64,000 bases of DNA, taken from contig NZ_CP041763.1 in NCBI RefSeq assembly GCF_007559005.1, positions 2,140,463-2,204,462 of the forward strand, read 5' to 3'. The position numbers and the translations under genes are program-made. The notes under the pieces were generated by a model. The model did no database searches. It saw only the letters and a program-made list of their open reading frames with translations, and had not been told where the DNA came from. Positions within the stretch are counted from its first letter, which is position 1, and each line of letters opens with the position of its first letter. The stretch comes from Gordonia zhaorongruii (GTDB lineage: Bacteria; Actinomycetota; Actinomycetes; Mycobacteriales; Mycobacteriaceae). This document shows positions 28,652-38,894 of this stretch, one piece after another.

Positions 28652-30952
28652 CTACGACTTCTCGAGGTACTCCGCGCGAGACGGCAGCAGCACCGCATGG
28701 ACCAGATCGGCCAGTGCCGGATGGTGCGCGAGTTCGCGGTCGGCGTCGACGATCGACTGCGACAGGCCGCGGGCATCGTCGATGACCTCGGTGTCGTCGA
28801 TCAGCGACAGGAAGCTCAACGACGTCTTGCCACCGGACTGCAGGGATCCCAGGACGTCACCTTCGCGCCGCTGGGCTAGATCCACCATCGCCAACTCGAA
28901 CCCGTCAGCCGACCTCTCGACGGCGCGCAAGCGCTCCATCGAGCCGGACAGATCGTGCGCCATCGTCATCAGGAGGCACAGTCCGGCATGCTGACCACGG
29001 CCCACGCGGCCGCGCAGTTGGTGCAGCTGACTGACGCCGAACCGGTCGGCGTTCACGATGACCATCATGGTGGCGTTCGGAACGTCGACACCGACCTCGA
29101 TGACGGTGGTCGCAACAAGCACGTCGATCTCTCCGCGCGTGAACGCGTCCATCACATCGTTCTTGTCGTCCGCATGCATGCGGCCGTGGAGGATCCCGAT
29201 CCGGCGCCCGGCAAGCGGGCCGTTCTCCAGTTCCTCGGCCTGCTTGAGAACCGAGACGGTCTCCTGCTGATCGTCGTCGGTTTCCGGCTCCTTCTCCGCC
29301 TTCGACTTCGCTTTCGGCTTGGGTTCCTCGTCGCCGATGCGCGTGCACACCACGTACACCTGACGGCCCGCGGCGATCTCCTCCTCGGCGCGCGTCCATG
29401 TCCGGTCGACCCATCTCGCATTGCGCATCGGGACGACGCTCGTCGTGATCGGCTGGCGCCCGCGCGGCAGTTCGGTGAGCACCGACGTATCGAGGTCGCC
29501 GAACGAGGTCATCGCGACGGTTCGCGGAATGGGAGTCGCGGTCATCACCAGGAAGTGCGGCCGATGATCCTGCCGCCCCTTCGACCGCAGGATGTCTCGC
29601 TGCTCCACACCGAACCGGTGCTGCTCGTCGACCACCACCATGCCGAGATCGACGAACTCGACGTGCTCCTCCAGCAGAGCGTGGGTACCGATCACGATCC
29701 CGGCTTCCCCGGTCACCGCGTCGAGCAGCGTCTGCCGCTTGGATGCGGTGCTCATGGAACCGGTCAGCAGGCCGACTCGGGTCGCTCCGTCGGCGGCACC
29801 GAGCTCACCCGCGCGGGCCAAGTCGCCCATCATCTTCGTGACCGTGCGGTAGTGCTGTGCGGCAAGCACCTCCGTCGGAGCCAGAATGGCGCATTGGTGC
29901 CCGTTGTCGACGATGCGCAGCATCGCCAGCAACGACACCAGCGTCTTCCCCGAGCCCACCTCACCTTGCAGCAGCCGGTTCATCGGGTGCGCGAGTGCCA
30001 GATCATCACCGATCTCGGCCAGCACGTGCTGCTGGCCGTCCGTCAGCTCGAAGGGCAGCCGCTCGAGAAGCTCGTCTTCCAGCCCACCCGGCACGTGGAC
30101 GCACCCCGCCGACGTCTCCGCCCCCAGATCGGCGCGACGCTGCGCCAGCGCCGTCTGAATCGCCAGAGCCTCGTCGAACTTGAGTCGCTCCCTCGCCTGT
30201 TCGACGTCCTCGATCGATCCGGGAAGGTGGACTTCCCGGATCGCCGCATCGCTGGTGATGAGCTCCCGGGCGGTCCGTTGCTCCTCGGTCAGCGGATCGG
30301 CGGCGGGCACGGTGTCGGCGAGAACCTGCCGGGCCGCACGCCACACCTCCCAGGTCTGCACGTCACGGGTAGCCGGGTACATCGGAATGATCGACCGGCG
30401 GAAGGCCTCGGCGTCCTCCACCGTGCCGGTCGATGAGGTGGCGCCGGTCGACCCGGAATCGGGCGATCCGTCCGAGCCGGGTTCCGGTGTTGCGGCGTAC
30501 AGCTCGTCGATCATCTCGTCGCTCTGCTGCTCCATGCCGTCGTCGGGCAGCACCAGCCAATCCGGGTGCGACAGCTGAACCTGATCGCGGAAGAACTTCA
30601 CCGTGCCCGCCAGCGCCACCCGTACTCCGGGCACCAGTACGCGTTTGATGTAGCGGGCGTTGAAGAAGCTCGCCTCGTATCGGCGGACGCCGTCGTTGAC
30701 GACGATCTTGAGGAACTGCCCGTACCGCTTCTTCATCGAGATCATCTGGGCTTTCTCGATGCGCCCGATCACCGTGATCCGCTCGTCCGCCTCGGGTAGC
30801 TCGGACTTGGAGGGCTGCCCCTGCTTGATGTAACGCCGCGGCGTGTACCGCAGGAGTTCGCCGACGGTGGTGAGCTCCAGACCGGCCAGCTTCTTGACCA
30901 GTGCCGGATCGAGTGACGAATCGGTCAGCGGCGACGCGGCCGTCAGCATCAT
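28652..30952 (-). CDS. recG: ATP-dependent DNA helicase RecG
   Basis: Branch-migration helicase that rescues stalled forks, 766 residues. N-terminal wedge/OB region (ITVIGRIEKAQMISMKKRYGQ), Walker A GEVGSGKT at 330-337, DEQHR box at 442-446, motif III VMTATPIPRT, and C-terminal QLHQLRGRVGRGQHAG. Two low-complexity inserts (Gly/Ser near 158-177; Lys/Glu-rich KAKSKAEKEPETDDD) are lineage features. ATG overlaps the stop of the DAK2 gene by 4 nt. Confidence 0.96.
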   Translation of the reverse strand: MMLTAASPLTDSSLDPALVKKLAGLELTTVGELLRYTPRRYIKQGQPSKSELPEADERITVIGRIEKAQMISMKKRYGQFLKIVVNDGVRRYEASFFNARYIKRVLVPGVRVALAGTVKFFRDQVQLSHPDWLVLPDDGMEQQSDEMIDELYAATPEPGSDGSPDSGSTGATSSTGTVEDAEAFRRSIIPMYPATRDVQTWEVWRAARQVLADTVPAADPLTEEQRTARELITSDAAIREVHLPGSIEDVEQARERLKFDEALAIQTALAQRRADLGAETSAGCVHVPGGLEDELLERLPFELTDGQQHVLAEIGDDLALAHPMNRLLQGEVGSGKTLVSLLAMLRIVDNGHQCAILAPTEVLAAQHYRTVTKMMGDLARAGELGAADGATRVGLLTGSMSTASKRQTLLDAVTGEAGIVIGTHALLEEHVEFVDLGMVVVDEQHRFGVEQRDILRSKGRQDHRPHFLVMTATPIPRTVAMTSFGDLDTSVLTELPRGRQPITTSVVPMRNARWVDRTWTRAEEEIAAGRQVYVVCTRIGDEEPKPKAKSKAEKEPETDDDQQETVSVLKQAEELENGPLAGRRIGILHGRMHADDKNDVMDAFTRGEIDVLVATTVIEVGVDVPNATMMVIVNADRFGVSQLHQLRGRVGRGQHAGLCLLMTMAHDLSGSMERLRAVERSADGFELAMVDLAQRREGDVLGSLQSGGKTSLSFLSLIDDTEVIDDARGLSQSIVDADRELAHHPALADLVHAVLLPSRAEYLEKS

Positions 30953-32592
30953 TCGACTCCGACCTGGAGGAGATCGCCGACCTGGCCGGCGTCGTGGACC
31001 TCCAGCTCGATGCCCCGATGGTGCTCCCGGAAGTGCTCGACGATCGCCTGGCGCGTCTCCTCATCCAGATCGCGACCGGCGAGGATGGTGACCATCTCAC
31101 CACCGGTCGCGAGCATCAGGTCGAGCAGCGCGGTGGCCGCCTCGTCCTGTTCGTGCGCGATCACCAGCACGTCCGATCCGATGAGCCCCAGGATGTCGCC
31201 GACCTCACTGGTCCCGGCCAGTGTCATCATCCGGCCGGTAGAACGGACCAGAGAACCCCACCGCGTGGCCGCCGCGGCTTCGGCCATCGCGAACGCGTCG
31301 ACATCCGCCGACTCCCCTGGGTCGTGAACTGCCAGCGCGGGCAGGCACTGGGCCATCGACATCGTCGGCAGGAACACGACCGAACGCTGTGTTGACCGCG
31401 ACTTCGCACCGACCTCGACCAGATCCTGCGACGAGATCATGCCGTTGCCCATGACCACCACGTGCGCGCTGTCGGTGGCCCGGATCGCGTCGGCCAGGGT
31501 ATCCGAGCAGACACCGTCGTCGGCCCGCACGACCGAGGCGCCGGCCTCGGTGAACAGACCTTCCGCGCCGTCGCCGGTCACCAGTGCGATCACGGCGCGC
31601 TTGTGACGCGGCGGCGCCTCCGTGGCGCCCGGCGCTGCATTGAGGGCGTCCAGGACGAAGCAGCTGATCCGGATGTCCCGGACGTCGCCCAGATCGAGTC
31701 CGGCCTCCACCGCACTTCCCGGCTCGTCGGTGTGCACGTGAACGGAGAACCGCTCCAACGTATCGGAGCTGTCACCGACGATCACCACCGAATCGCCGAG
31801 CTCACCGAGCCGGTCGCGCAGACCGGCTATCTGCTGCGCGTCCGCACCCTCAAGCAGGTACATGACCTCGAAATTGGTGTCGCCGTCGGCAGAGCAGTCC
31901 GATCCGCCGAGGCCGCCCGGCCCGGCAGCCGACCCGCGGTACGCACGCCGTTTGTTCGACACGCCGGTCACCACCGCCACCATCGCGTCGGCGAGCACCA
32001 GGAATCCCCTGCCGCCCGCGTCCACGACACCGGCGTTCGCCAATTCCGGCATCTGCTCGGTGGTCCGCTCGAGCGCCTCCGCGGAATCTTCCGCGACGGC
32101 GCGGACGAGGTCCGCGGGCGAGGCCGAGACGTGATCGTCCGCCGTCTGCGCGGCCACCTTGAGCATCGTCAGCACGGTGCCCTCGCGCGGTTCGCTGACG
32201 GCCCGGCGCGCCGCTAGCGACGCTAGGCGAAGCCCGCTCTTGAACAGCCGGTTGAAGCTGGGGTCCTGCTCGGCGAGCGCGAGGTCCACGGCGTCGGCGA
32301 GACCGACGAATATCTGCGCGAGGATCACCCCGGAGTTGCCCCGTGCACTCGATACAGCGGAGTCGGCGAGCGCGCGCACGGTGTCGGACAGGCCGGTGTC
32401 GGCAGGCACCTCGTCGAGGGATGCGACGGCCCTCGACATCGTGTTGGCCATGTTGCTTCCGGTGTCCGAGTCGGGGATCGGGAAGATGTTCAGCTCGTTG
32501 ATCTCGCCGCGAATGTCATCGAGACCGTCGGCGCACGCCTGCGCCCAGTCGCGGATCAGCTGCGGGCTGACCGGGGCACCGTTCGTCGTCAT
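30949..32592 (-). CDS. DAK2-domain protein, fatty-acid kinase A-like (YloV/FakA)
   Basis: Protein of 547 residues. The N-terminal DAK2 kinase domain has the Mg/ATP motif [18 protein letters not shown] (Asp41/Asp43), [14 protein letters not shown] and [13 protein letters not shown]; the C-terminal half has the FakA-type domain ([18 protein letters not shown]). FakA phosphorylates fatty acids held by DegV-family FakB proteins, and a DegV protein is encoded at 14973-15821. ATG at 32592 with the DAK2 core beginning soon after; the upstream extension is not protein-like. Coupled to recG as in mycobacteria and firmicutes. Confidence 0.88.
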   Translation of the reverse strand: MTTNGAPVSPQLIRDWAQACADGLDDIRGEINELNIFPIPDSDTGSNMANTMSRAVASLDEVPADTGLSDTVRALADSAVSSARGNSGVILAQIFVGLADAVDLALAEQDPSFNRLFKSGLRLASLAARRAVSEPREGTVLTMLKVAAQTADDHVSASPADLVRAVAEDSAEALERTTEQMPELANAGVVDAGGRGFLVLADAMVAVVTGVSNKRRAYRGSAAGPGGLGGSDCSADGDTNFEVMYLLEGADAQQIAGLRDRLGELGDSVVIVGDSSDTLERFSVHVHTDEPGSAVEAGLDLGDVRDIRISCFVLDALNAAPGATEAPPRHKRAVIALVTGDGAEGLFTEAGASVVRADDGVCSDTLADAIRATDSAHVVVMGNGMISSQDLVEVGAKSRSTQRSVVFLPTMSMAQCLPALAVHDPGESADVDAFAMAEAAAATRWGSLVRSTGRMMTLAGTSEVGDILGLIGSDVLVIAHEQDEAATALLDLMLATGGEMVTILAGRDLDEETRQAIVEHFREHHRGIELEVHDAGQVGDLLQVGVE

Positions 32593-32904
32593 TCGCTCCA
32601 CCACCCCGCATTCGCACGCGCCGGACCTTCTCTGCTGCCGACCTGTCTTGTCCTGAACCTGCCAGGCCCCTCCCGACGGCCGGTGCAGGCTGTGTCCGAG
32701 GTTACCGTCGCCCGCCGACAGCGACGAACGCATCTCTGCACGGTATCGTCACCGGTGGTCACGCCGGGAACTTCCGCCGACGACGATTTGGCTCGCACAC
32801 ATAATCCGGTTACTCTAGTCGGGTTGCCTGTTGACGCCGCGTGGATCTCTGCGCCGCACTGCGGGCGAAGAGACCAGACTAGATTTCAACTGAGGGAGTT
32901 CGAT
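32593..32904. other. Divergent intergenic region fakA-like / rpmB
   Basis: About 310 bp between two divergent genes. Apart from the rpmB promoter candidate at 32788-32816 I see no gene, hairpin or repeat in it. Confidence 0.5.
32788..32816 (+). promoter_or_regulatory. Candidate rpmB promoter
   Basis: TTGGCT (-35), 17-bp spacer, TACTCT (-10), followed by an approximately 80-nt leader to the rpmB start. Spacing is ideal; the hexamers match only in part. Confidence 0.35.
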
Positions 32905-33096
32905 ATGGCTGCCGTTTGTGACGTTTGCGGTAAAGGCCCCGGCTTCGGTAAGTCGGTCTCGCACTCGCACCGGCGCACCAACCGCCGCTGGAACCCGAAC
33001 ATCCAGTCCGTGCGTGTCGAGGTCGCCCCGGGTAACCGGAAGCGCAAGAACGTGTGCACCTCCTGCCTGAAGGCAGGCAAGGCCGCCGCAGTGTAA
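32905..33096 (+). CDS. rpmB: 50S ribosomal protein L28, zinc-binding (C+) form
   Basis: 63 residues. Two CxxC pairs (Cys5/Cys8 in CDVCGKGP, Cys51/Cys54 in CTSCLK) mark the zinc-ribbon version of L28; zinc-free paralogues, used under zinc starvation, lack them. ATG at 32905 with GAGGGAG upstream. It is transcribed away from the DAK2/recG pair, the usual arrangement in actinobacteria and firmicutes. Confidence 0.96.
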   Translation: MAAVCDVCGKGPGFGKSVSHSHRRTNRRWNPNIQSVRVEVAPGNRKRKNVCTSCLKAGKAAAV

Positions 33097-33121
33097 GGCG
33101 CACCGCCTGAACATCTTCGAG

Positions 33122-33151
33122 ATCGCCGTCCGATATTCATCGGGCGGCGAT
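33122..33151 (+). terminator. Terminator of rpmB
   Basis: 13-bp stem (33122-33134 with 33139-33151) with one G-T pair and loop ATTC, then TTCGTCG; 25 nt after the stop. Confidence 0.75.
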
Positions 33152-33212
33152 TTCGTCGTCTGGCCGGTATGCGCGAGGGACCGATCACACGCCGCATCGT
33201 AAGATCCGACGC

Positions 33213-34013
33213 ATGACTTCCCCATCCGGATCCGGCCAGAACTCGATAGCGGACAACGGCGTCCTGACGATCCCCCTCTCCACTTCGGAGAACGGCACCG
33301 CTCTCGACCACGACCTCCTGCTGGCCGCCACGGAGAAGCTGCTCGCCGTCACCCGCGGAGACATCGACGCGGGGGCGATCCTCCTCTGCGGAGAAGGCAG
33401 GAACTTCTGCGCAGGCGGCAATGTCGCGCGCTTCGCCGCGGCCGACGACCGTGCACAGTACCTGCGCGGCCTGGCCGACGACATGCATCAGGTGATCACG
33501 CTGCTGTACGAGACGCGACTGCCGGTCGTGGCCGCGGTGACCGGATGGGCGGCGGGCGCCGGTATGAGTTTCGTGCTGCACAGCGACATCGCGATCGCCG
33601 GTACCCGCACCCGAATGCGGCCTGCGTACCCCGGGATCGGATTGTCACCGGACGGCGGCATGTCATGGCTGCTGCCCCGCGCCGTCGGACCGTCCCGTGC
33701 CCGGTACATCATCATGACCGACCAGATCCTCGACGCCGAGCGGTTGCTCGACCTGGGACTGGTCTCGGAGATCGTCGAGGACGACGCCGTGCGAACCAAG
33801 GCGCTCGAGGTCGCCGCCGGCCTCGCCGCTGGACCTCGTGGGTCGATGACGGCCATCCGCACCCTGGTGCACGATTCGGCGACCCGCTCGCTCCGCGACC
33901 AGCTCGACGCCGAGGCGCGATCCATCTCCACTCTGTCGGCGACGGCAGAGGGCGTCGAAGGAGTGAACGCGTTCGTCGCCAAACGGGCGCCCGACTTCCG
34001 CGGGGCGCGCTGA
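33213..34013 (+). CDS. Enoyl-CoA hydratase/isomerase family protein
   Basis: Crotonase-fold protein of 266 residues. Oxyanion-hole blocks GEGRNFCAGGNVARF and VVAAVTGWAAGAGMSFVLHSDIAIA are intact. At the second catalytic position the sequence reads PGIGLSPDGGMSWLLPR, with Asp where classical hydratases have Glu; this is the pattern of isomerase-like members (PaaG type). No CoA-pathway genes lie beside it, so the substrate is open. ATG at 33213. Confidence 0.88.
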   Translation: MTSPSGSGQNSIADNGVLTIPLSTSENGTALDHDLLLAATEKLLAVTRGDIDAGAILLCGEGRNFCAGGNVARFAAADDRAQYLRGLADDMHQVITLLYETRLPVVAAVTGWAAGAGMSFVLHSDIAIAGTRTRMRPAYPGIGLSPDGGMSWLLPRAVGPSRARYIIMTDQILDAERLLDLGLVSEIVEDDAVRTKALEVAAGLAAGPRGSMTAIRTLVHDSATRSLRDQLDAEARSISTLSATAEGVEGVNAFVAKRAPDFRGAR

Positions 34014-34021
34014 GGCTGCTG

Positions 34022-34699
34022 CTACGGCAGCCGCCAGTCGACCGGCTCGCCGCCGAGGTCGAGCAGCTCCTCGTTCGCGCGACTGAACGGCTTCGTACCG
34101 AAGAAGCCCCGCGATGCCGACAGCGGTGACGGGTGCGCCGACTGGATCGTCGGAACGTCCGGCATCCACTGGGTCAGCTTGCGCGCGTCGTTGCCCCACA
34201 GAACCGCGACCAGCGGCTCATCACGCGCCACCAGCGCTTTGAGGGCGCATTCGGTGATCGTCTCCCACCCCTTGTTCCGATGCGATGCGGGCTCGCCCGG
34301 CATGACCGTCAGCACACGGTTGAGGAGCAGCACTCCGGCATCCTGCCACGGCGTCAGGTCGCCCGTGGACGGTCGCGGATAGCCCAGGTCGTCGCAGTAC
34401 TCGGCATAGATGTTCTGCAGCGAACGCGGGATCGGTGACACGTCGGGCGCCACCGAGAAACTCAGCCCGACTGCGTGCCCCGGCGTCGGGTACGGGTCCT
34501 GTCCGACGATCAGGACCCGCACGTCGTCGAACGGCTGGGTGAACGCCCGCAGGACGTTCTGACCGGCCGGCAGGTACTTGCGTCCAGCCGCGACCTCAGC
34601 ACGCAGGAACTCCCCCATGGCCTCGATCTGCGGCTCCACGGGCGCGAGAGCCTGCGCCCATCCCGGGTCGAGGATCTCGGCGATCGGCTTGGCGCTCAT
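34022..34699 (-). CDS. ung: Uracil-DNA glycosylase
   Basis: Removes uracil from DNA, 225 residues. Water-activating loop [11 protein letters not shown] at 66-76 (Asp68), uracil-recognition Phe in VGLSFSV, and the leucine-loop HPSPLS at 189-194 are all present. ATG overlaps the stop of the carbonic-anhydrase-like gene (ATGA). Family 1 UNG. Order thiL - gamma-CA-like - ung resembles mycobacteria except for the inserted gamma-CA gene. Confidence 0.96.
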   Translation of the reverse strand: MSAKPIAEILDPGWAQALAPVEPQIEAMGEFLRAEVAAGRKYLPAGQNVLRAFTQPFDDVRVLIVGQDPYPTPGHAVGLSFSVAPDVSPIPRSLQNIYAEYCDDLGYPRPSTGDLTPWQDAGVLLLNRVLTVMPGEPASHRNKGWETITECALKALVARDEPLVAVLWGNDARKLTQWMPDVPTIQSAHPSPLSASRGFFGTKPFSRANEELLDLGGEPVDWRLP

Positions 34700-35220
34700 C
34701 GGTCGATCCGGCGCAGTTCGGCGCGGTAGTACTGCGCGTTGTGGAAGTACAGTTCGGTGTTTCCCTGAAGGTGGCCTTCCGGGACCACGTGGCCCTCGCG
34801 AACCTTCGCCGGCACGCCCATGGCCATCGACCGTTCGGGAAGCGAGAACCGGTACGGCACTACCGCGCCCGCGGCCACCACCGATCCGGCACCGATCTCG
34901 GCACCGTTCAGCACCACCGAACCGGAGGCGATCAGGCAGTCGTCGCCGATGGTCGCGCCCTCGATGTGGGTGTTGTGCCCGACTACGCATCCGGCACCGA
35001 TCACCGTCGACTCCACGAAGGTGCAGTGGATGACCGTTCCGTCCTGGATATTGGTGCGCGCACCGACAGAGATGGTCCCGTAGTCGCCCCGAAGGACGGC
35101 GCCGGGCCAGACCGACACGCCATCGGCCAGAGTCACCGCGCCGATCACCGTCGCGTCGGGATGAATGAACACGTCCTCGCCGAGAGTCGGTTCCCGGTCA
35201 CCGAGTGCATAGACAGCCAT
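34696..35220 (-). CDS. Gamma-carbonic-anhydrase-like hexapeptide protein
   Basis: Left-handed beta-helix protein of 174 residues. Hexapeptide repeats run from about 20 to 130 ([32 protein letters not shown]-like turns). Potential zinc ligands are His65 (VIHCT), His82 and His85 (GHNTHIEG). In canonical gamma-CAs the last two histidines are five residues apart; here the fifth position is Glu87, a variant I recall from actinobacterial homologues, so true carbonic anhydrase activity is uncertain. Overlaps ung by 4 nt. Confidence 0.87.
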   Translation of the reverse strand: MAVYALGDREPTLGEDVFIHPDATVIGAVTLADGVSVWPGAVLRGDYGTISVGARTNIQDGTVIHCTFVESTVIGAGCVVGHNTHIEGATIGDDCLIASGSVVLNGAEIGAGSVVAAGAVVPYRFSLPERSMAMGVPAKVREGHVVPEGHLQGNTELYFHNAQYYRAELRRIDR

Positions 35221-35285
35221 GCGTCCGATCTAATCACCCGTCCGGCCGTGACGGGATCGGCCCCCGACGAACAGGCCGCCGAAGC

Positions 35286-36254
35286 TCACCCCTCCGTGAA
35301 GGACTGCCAGCCGCGGATGGACCCGACGGGGTCGCCGTCGACGTAGGCGCCGGCACCCGGCGCGACGGTGCCTATCTGCGACCAGCCGGGCGGCACCGCA
35401 CCTTCTGCGAAGCTCGCGAGCAGCACATGGTCCTCGCCTCCGCCGAGCGCCCAGCGCACCGGGTCCACGCCGAGCGCCTCTCCGAGCTCGCCGATCCCAG
35501 GCGTCCGCGGCACGGCGGACGATTCGACGTCGATCCGCACGCCCGAAGAGGCCGCGATCGTGACGAGTTCCTCGACCAGACCATCGGACACGTCGGTCAT
35601 CGCCGATGCTGCGGGCGCCGCTCGCGGTCCGGCCGACAGATCGGGCTGCGGGAGCCGGTACGCGGCCACCGCGCCCGCATGGACGTCGACGAGAGACGGG
35701 GCGGCCCCGTGCTCGACCGCAGAGAGCACCGCCAGTCCCCCGGCCGCCCCGCCGAGCGGTCCGCTGACGGCCAGGACATCGCCCGCACGCGCGCCCGACA
35801 GCGTCACCGGCGCCGCACCGTCCAGCACGCCTATCGAGGTGACGGTGATGACGACCGTCGGCGACGACACCAGGTCGCCGCCGAGGACCCGCGCCCGGTA
35901 GGCGTGTGTCTGATCGACGATCCCGGCGTTCACGGCCAGCAGCCGTTCCACCGGGGTCTCAGGAGGACAGGCCAGCGAGACGACGGTTCCAGTGAGCCGT
36001 CCGCCCATCGCCGCGATATCGGCCGCACTCTGCACGACTGCCCGGGCACCCACCTGATCGGGTTCGGACCAGTCGAACCGGAAGTGCCTGCCTGCGACCG
36101 CGGTATCGGTGCTGACCACGACCGGGCCGTCGGAGCCGACCACGGCGGCGTCGTCCCCGGACCCGATCACGACATCGCCACCGCCGCCCGAGCGCGCCGC
36201 GCGCGTGAACATCTCGATCAGGCCGCGTTCCCCGACTTCACCAACCGTCTGCAC
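35286..36254 (-). CDS. thiL: Thiamine-monophosphate kinase
   Basis: Makes thiamine diphosphate from thiamine monophosphate and ATP, 322 residues. Motifs: GSGDDAAVV near 31-39, the Asp-rich metal site STDTAVAGRHF, SAADIAAMGG, LGGDLVSSP and MTDVSDGL. GTG start at 36254. AIR-synthase-like fold. Transcribed toward the gamma-CA gene with a 65-nt gap that shows no terminator. Confidence 0.95.
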   Translation of the reverse strand: MQTVGEVGERGLIEMFTRAARSGGGGDVVIGSGDDAAVVGSDGPVVVSTDTAVAGRHFRFDWSEPDQVGARAVVQSAADIAAMGGRLTGTVVSLACPPETPVERLLAVNAGIVDQTHAYRARVLGGDLVSSPTVVITVTSIGVLDGAAPVTLSGARAGDVLAVSGPLGGAAGGLAVLSAVEHGAAPSLVDVHAGAVAAYRLPQPDLSAGPRAAPAASAMTDVSDGLVEELVTIAASSGVRIDVESSAVPRTPGIGELGEALGVDPVRWALGGGEDHVLLASFAEGAVPPGWSQIGTVAPGAGAYVDGDPVGSIRGWQSFTEG

Positions 36255-36402
36255 CGCGTCGATCCTACAAGGCGACCCCTGGCCGACACGGGCGTCGCGT
36301 GCGCCCGACTAAACTGGCCGATGCAATCCGCAGAAGCGGTCTCCCGCCCGATGTCCTTCAAGCGACATGTCCGGCACGCGGTGTCAGGAGACGACCACGA
36401 CG

Positions 36403-36954
36403 ATGAGCGAGCACATGGCCCAGTCAGATCCCGAGAAGTCCACTCAGCTGAGCCCGGCGCTCATCGCGACACTGGTCGTCATTCCGGTGGTGGTCCTCGC
36501 GCTGTTCATCGCATTCGCGGCCGTCAATTACTCGAACCGGCCCGGCGACGATCCGTCCCCGGTGGAGGGCTACGCGACGGCGCAGGGCGCCGGCGCCGAC
36601 AAGTGCCCGTCGTTCATCGACGCACTCCCCGACACGTTGGGCGACTACACCGGCAAGTCGGTGGACGGCACCACCGTGCGCTGGGGCAAGGACGACTCCG
36701 AACCGATCGTCGTGCGGTGCGGCGTCGAGCGGCCCGCCGAACTCGCGCCGACGAGTTCACTGCAGGTGATCGATCCGGTTCAGTGGTTCATGACCGACAC
36801 CGTCAGGGGCGTCGGCCAGGCCTACGTGAGCGTCGACCACCGCCCCTACATCGCCGTGTGGGTGCCATCGGGTGCGGGCAACGCGCCGATCACCGACGTG
36901 TCCGCACTCGTCGCGAAGCATCTGGAGCGGGCGCCGCTCGACTTCGGCCGGTAG
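36403..36954 (+). CDS. DUF3515 membrane protein
   Basis: Protein of 183 residues with an N-terminal membrane helix at about 20-42 (LIATLVVIPVVVLALFIAFA) and an extracytoplasmic domain containing Cys68 (DKCPSFIDALPD) and Cys108 (VVRCGVERPAEL), likely a disulfide. The domain is known only as an uncharacterised actinobacterial family near ddl/thiL. ATG 36403 was chosen; an upstream ATG adds 12 residues. It converges on gpsA with only 29 nt between. Role unknown; a link to cell-wall synthesis is only by location. Confidence 0.82.
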   Translation: MSEHMAQSDPEKSTQLSPALIATLVVIPVVVLALFIAFAAVNYSNRPGDDPSPVEGYATAQGAGADKCPSFIDALPDTLGDYTGKSVDGTTVRWGKDDSEPIVVRCGVERPAELAPTSSLQVIDPVQWFMTDTVRGVGQAYVSVDHRPYIAVWVPSGAGNAPITDVSALVAKHLERAPLDFGR

Positions 36955-36983
36955 CGCGGGCATTCCGGCTCACATCGGCCGGC

Positions 36984-37994
36984 TCACTCTGGTCCGTACA
37001 CCTCGGGTTTCGTGCTGCGACCGAGAAGTGCGGCGACCACTTCCTCGACTCCCATGCCCTCGTGGCACAACTGGTAGACCGCGTCGGTCAGCGGCATCTC
37101 CACTCCGTGATCACGCGCCAGCGCGCGAACCGAACGGCACGACTTCACTCCCTCGGCGACCTGACCGTTGGTGGCGGCTTGCGCCTCCTGAAGGCTCGCT
37201 CCCTCGCCGAGTCGGGATCCGAACGTCCGGTTACGCGAGAGCGGCGACGAACAGGTGGCGACCAGATCTCCGACACCGGCCAGTCCGGCGAGGGTGGTGA
37301 TATCGGCGCCGAGCGCCGCCCCCAGCCGGATCGTCTCAGCGAGTCCACGGGTGATGATCGTGGCGGTCGTGTTGTTGCCGTACCCGATGCCGGAAGCGAT
37401 ACCGCAGGCGAGGGCGATCACGTTCTTCACTGCGCCACCGATCTCACAGCCGGTGACGTCGGTGTTCGTGTACGGCCGGAAGTACCCGGTGGAGAACGCC
37501 TGCTGCACGCGCTGCGCCTGCTCCTCGTCGCTGCAGGCGATCACTGTGGCGGCCGGCTGCTCGAGTGCGACCTCTTTGGCGAGGTTGGGCCCGGACAGCA
37601 CCGCGACCTGCCGGTCCGGAAATCCGGTGATCTCGGAGATCACCTCGCTCATCCGCTGGCCGGTGGTGACCTCGACGCCCTTCGCGAGGGAGAGCAGGAT
37701 CGCATCGGGCGGCAGGTCGGCGAGCCAGTGACCGAGGTTCGTGCGCAACGACTGGGACGGAACGGCGCACACCACGAGTTCGGCACCCTCCAGCGCGTCC
37801 GGTGCCGAACTCTCGGCACGCAGACTCGCGGGCAACTCGATACCGGCCAGATAGTCGCCGTTCTCGTGATCGCTGTTGATCTGCGCCGCGAGTTCGGGTC
37901 GGCGCGCCCAGATCACGACGTCGTTCCCCGCATCGGCGAGAACCTTCGCCACCGCGGTACCCCACGAACCGGCACCCATCACCACAGCACGCAC
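36984..37994 (-). CDS. gpsA: NAD(P)H-dependent glycerol-3-phosphate dehydrogenase
   Basis: Makes sn-glycerol-3-phosphate for phospholipids, 336 residues. Nucleotide-binding GAGSWGTA at about 7-14, catalytic Lys in [13 protein letters not shown], and [14 protein letters not shown] are typical. GTG at 37994 is preferred: AAGGAG lies 6-7 nt before it and it starts right at the Rossmann strand; the 34-residue upstream extension is unlikely. In mycobacteria ddl follows gpsA; here it does not. Confidence 0.95.
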   Translation of the reverse strand: MRAVVMGAGSWGTAVAKVLADAGNDVVIWARRPELAAQINSDHENGDYLAGIELPASLRAESSAPDALEGAELVVCAVPSQSLRTNLGHWLADLPPDAILLSLAKGVEVTTGQRMSEVISEITGFPDRQVAVLSGPNLAKEVALEQPAATVIACSDEEQAQRVQQAFSTGYFRPYTNTDVTGCEIGGAVKNVIALACGIASGIGYGNNTTATIITRGLAETIRLGAALGADITTLAGLAGVGDLVATCSSPLSRNRTFGSRLGEGASLQEAQAATNGQVAEGVKSCRSVRALARDHGVEMPLTDAVYQLCHEGMGVEEVVAALLGRSTKPEVYGPE

Positions 37995-38198
37995 GCGCAA
38001 CTCCTTCGACGCCTCACAGTTCACCCAGAGCAGCGCGCCCTGAGCAGCACCCCCGGGCAGCACTCCCAGAACAATGCACCCCAAAGAACAATGCACTCAG
38101 ACTAGCCGTGGCCGCCACGCTCCCGCACGGATCCGCACACGGAAGACGCGACCGCCTTCGCCGCCCACCGGCCTCACCCGACCCACCGATGCTGCACC

Positions 38199-38894
38199 AT
38201 GGTCGTCATGTGTCCCGCTGTCGCGGTCGTGCTGGCCGTCAAGTCGCTCGACGCTGCGAAGACGCGCCTGACTCCGCTTCCCGTACCCCCCGTCACTCGC
38301 CCCGAACTGGTGACGGCGATGCTGTCCGACACGCTGAGCGCGGTGCGCGCGACGGCGCCTGGGAACCTCATCGTGGTGAGCCCGGATCCCGCGGTTCACG
38401 CTGCGGCCACCGAGTTCGGTGCGATATCAGTGCCGGAGCCGACTTACGGCGACATCCCGGACGGGTGGTCGCCGCTGAACTGCGCATTGGCGCACGGTGC
38501 GGCGAGCGCGCCGCCGGACGCGCTGCTCGCCTACCTGCAAGCGGATCTGCCCGCGCTGCGGCCCGCTTCGTTCATCGCAGCGGTCGACCGGGCCAGGACC
38601 CTCATCGGCAGCGGGGCCCCCGCCGCGTTCGTCTCCGACCACTCGGGAAGCGGCACCGTCCTGCTGGTCGCCGGAGCCGGCTTCGCGCCGGCCTTCGGAG
38701 CTGATTCGGCTGCCGCCCACCGAGCAGCAGGCGCCGCCGAGGTCGACCCGCGGCGCATCTGCTGGCCGGACCTTAGAACCGACATCGACACCCCTGCCGA
38801 CCTCGCCCTGGCGCAGACCATCGGGCTCGGCGACCGCACGTCCGCGCTCCTCGCGCAGTCGGCGCGACAGCAGTCCCGGGATGCGGCACAATGA
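38199..38894 (+). CDS. fbiD: F420 biosynthesis guanylyltransferase FbiD (CofC family)
   Basis: Nucleotidyltransferase of 231 residues that activates phosphoenolpyruvate (in mycobacteria) or 2-phospho-L-lactate with GTP for coenzyme F420 synthesis. [16 protein letters not shown] is the GTP-binding N-terminus; [13 protein letters not shown] has the metal-binding Asp; [13 protein letters not shown] closes the fold. ATG 38199, with a second ATG 9 nt downstream. Divergent from gpsA and overlapping ppk, as in mycobacteria. Substrate choice is inferred from taxonomy. Confidence 0.87.
   Translation: MVVMCPAVAVVLAVKSLDAAKTRLTPLPVPPVTRPELVTAMLSDTLSAVRATAPGNLIVVSPDPAVHAAATEFGAISVPEPTYGDIPDGWSPLNCALAHGAASAPPDALLAYLQADLPALRPASFIAAVDRARTLIGSGAPAAFVSDHSGSGTVLLVAGAGFAPAFGADSAAAHRAAGAAEVDPRRICWPDLRTDIDTPADLALAQTIGLGDRTSALLAQSARQQSRDAAQ

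Noticed and set aside
34014..34032. Terminator between the enoyl-CoA hydratase and ung genes
   Set aside because: Only a 6-bp stem overlapping both stop codons; too weak to call.
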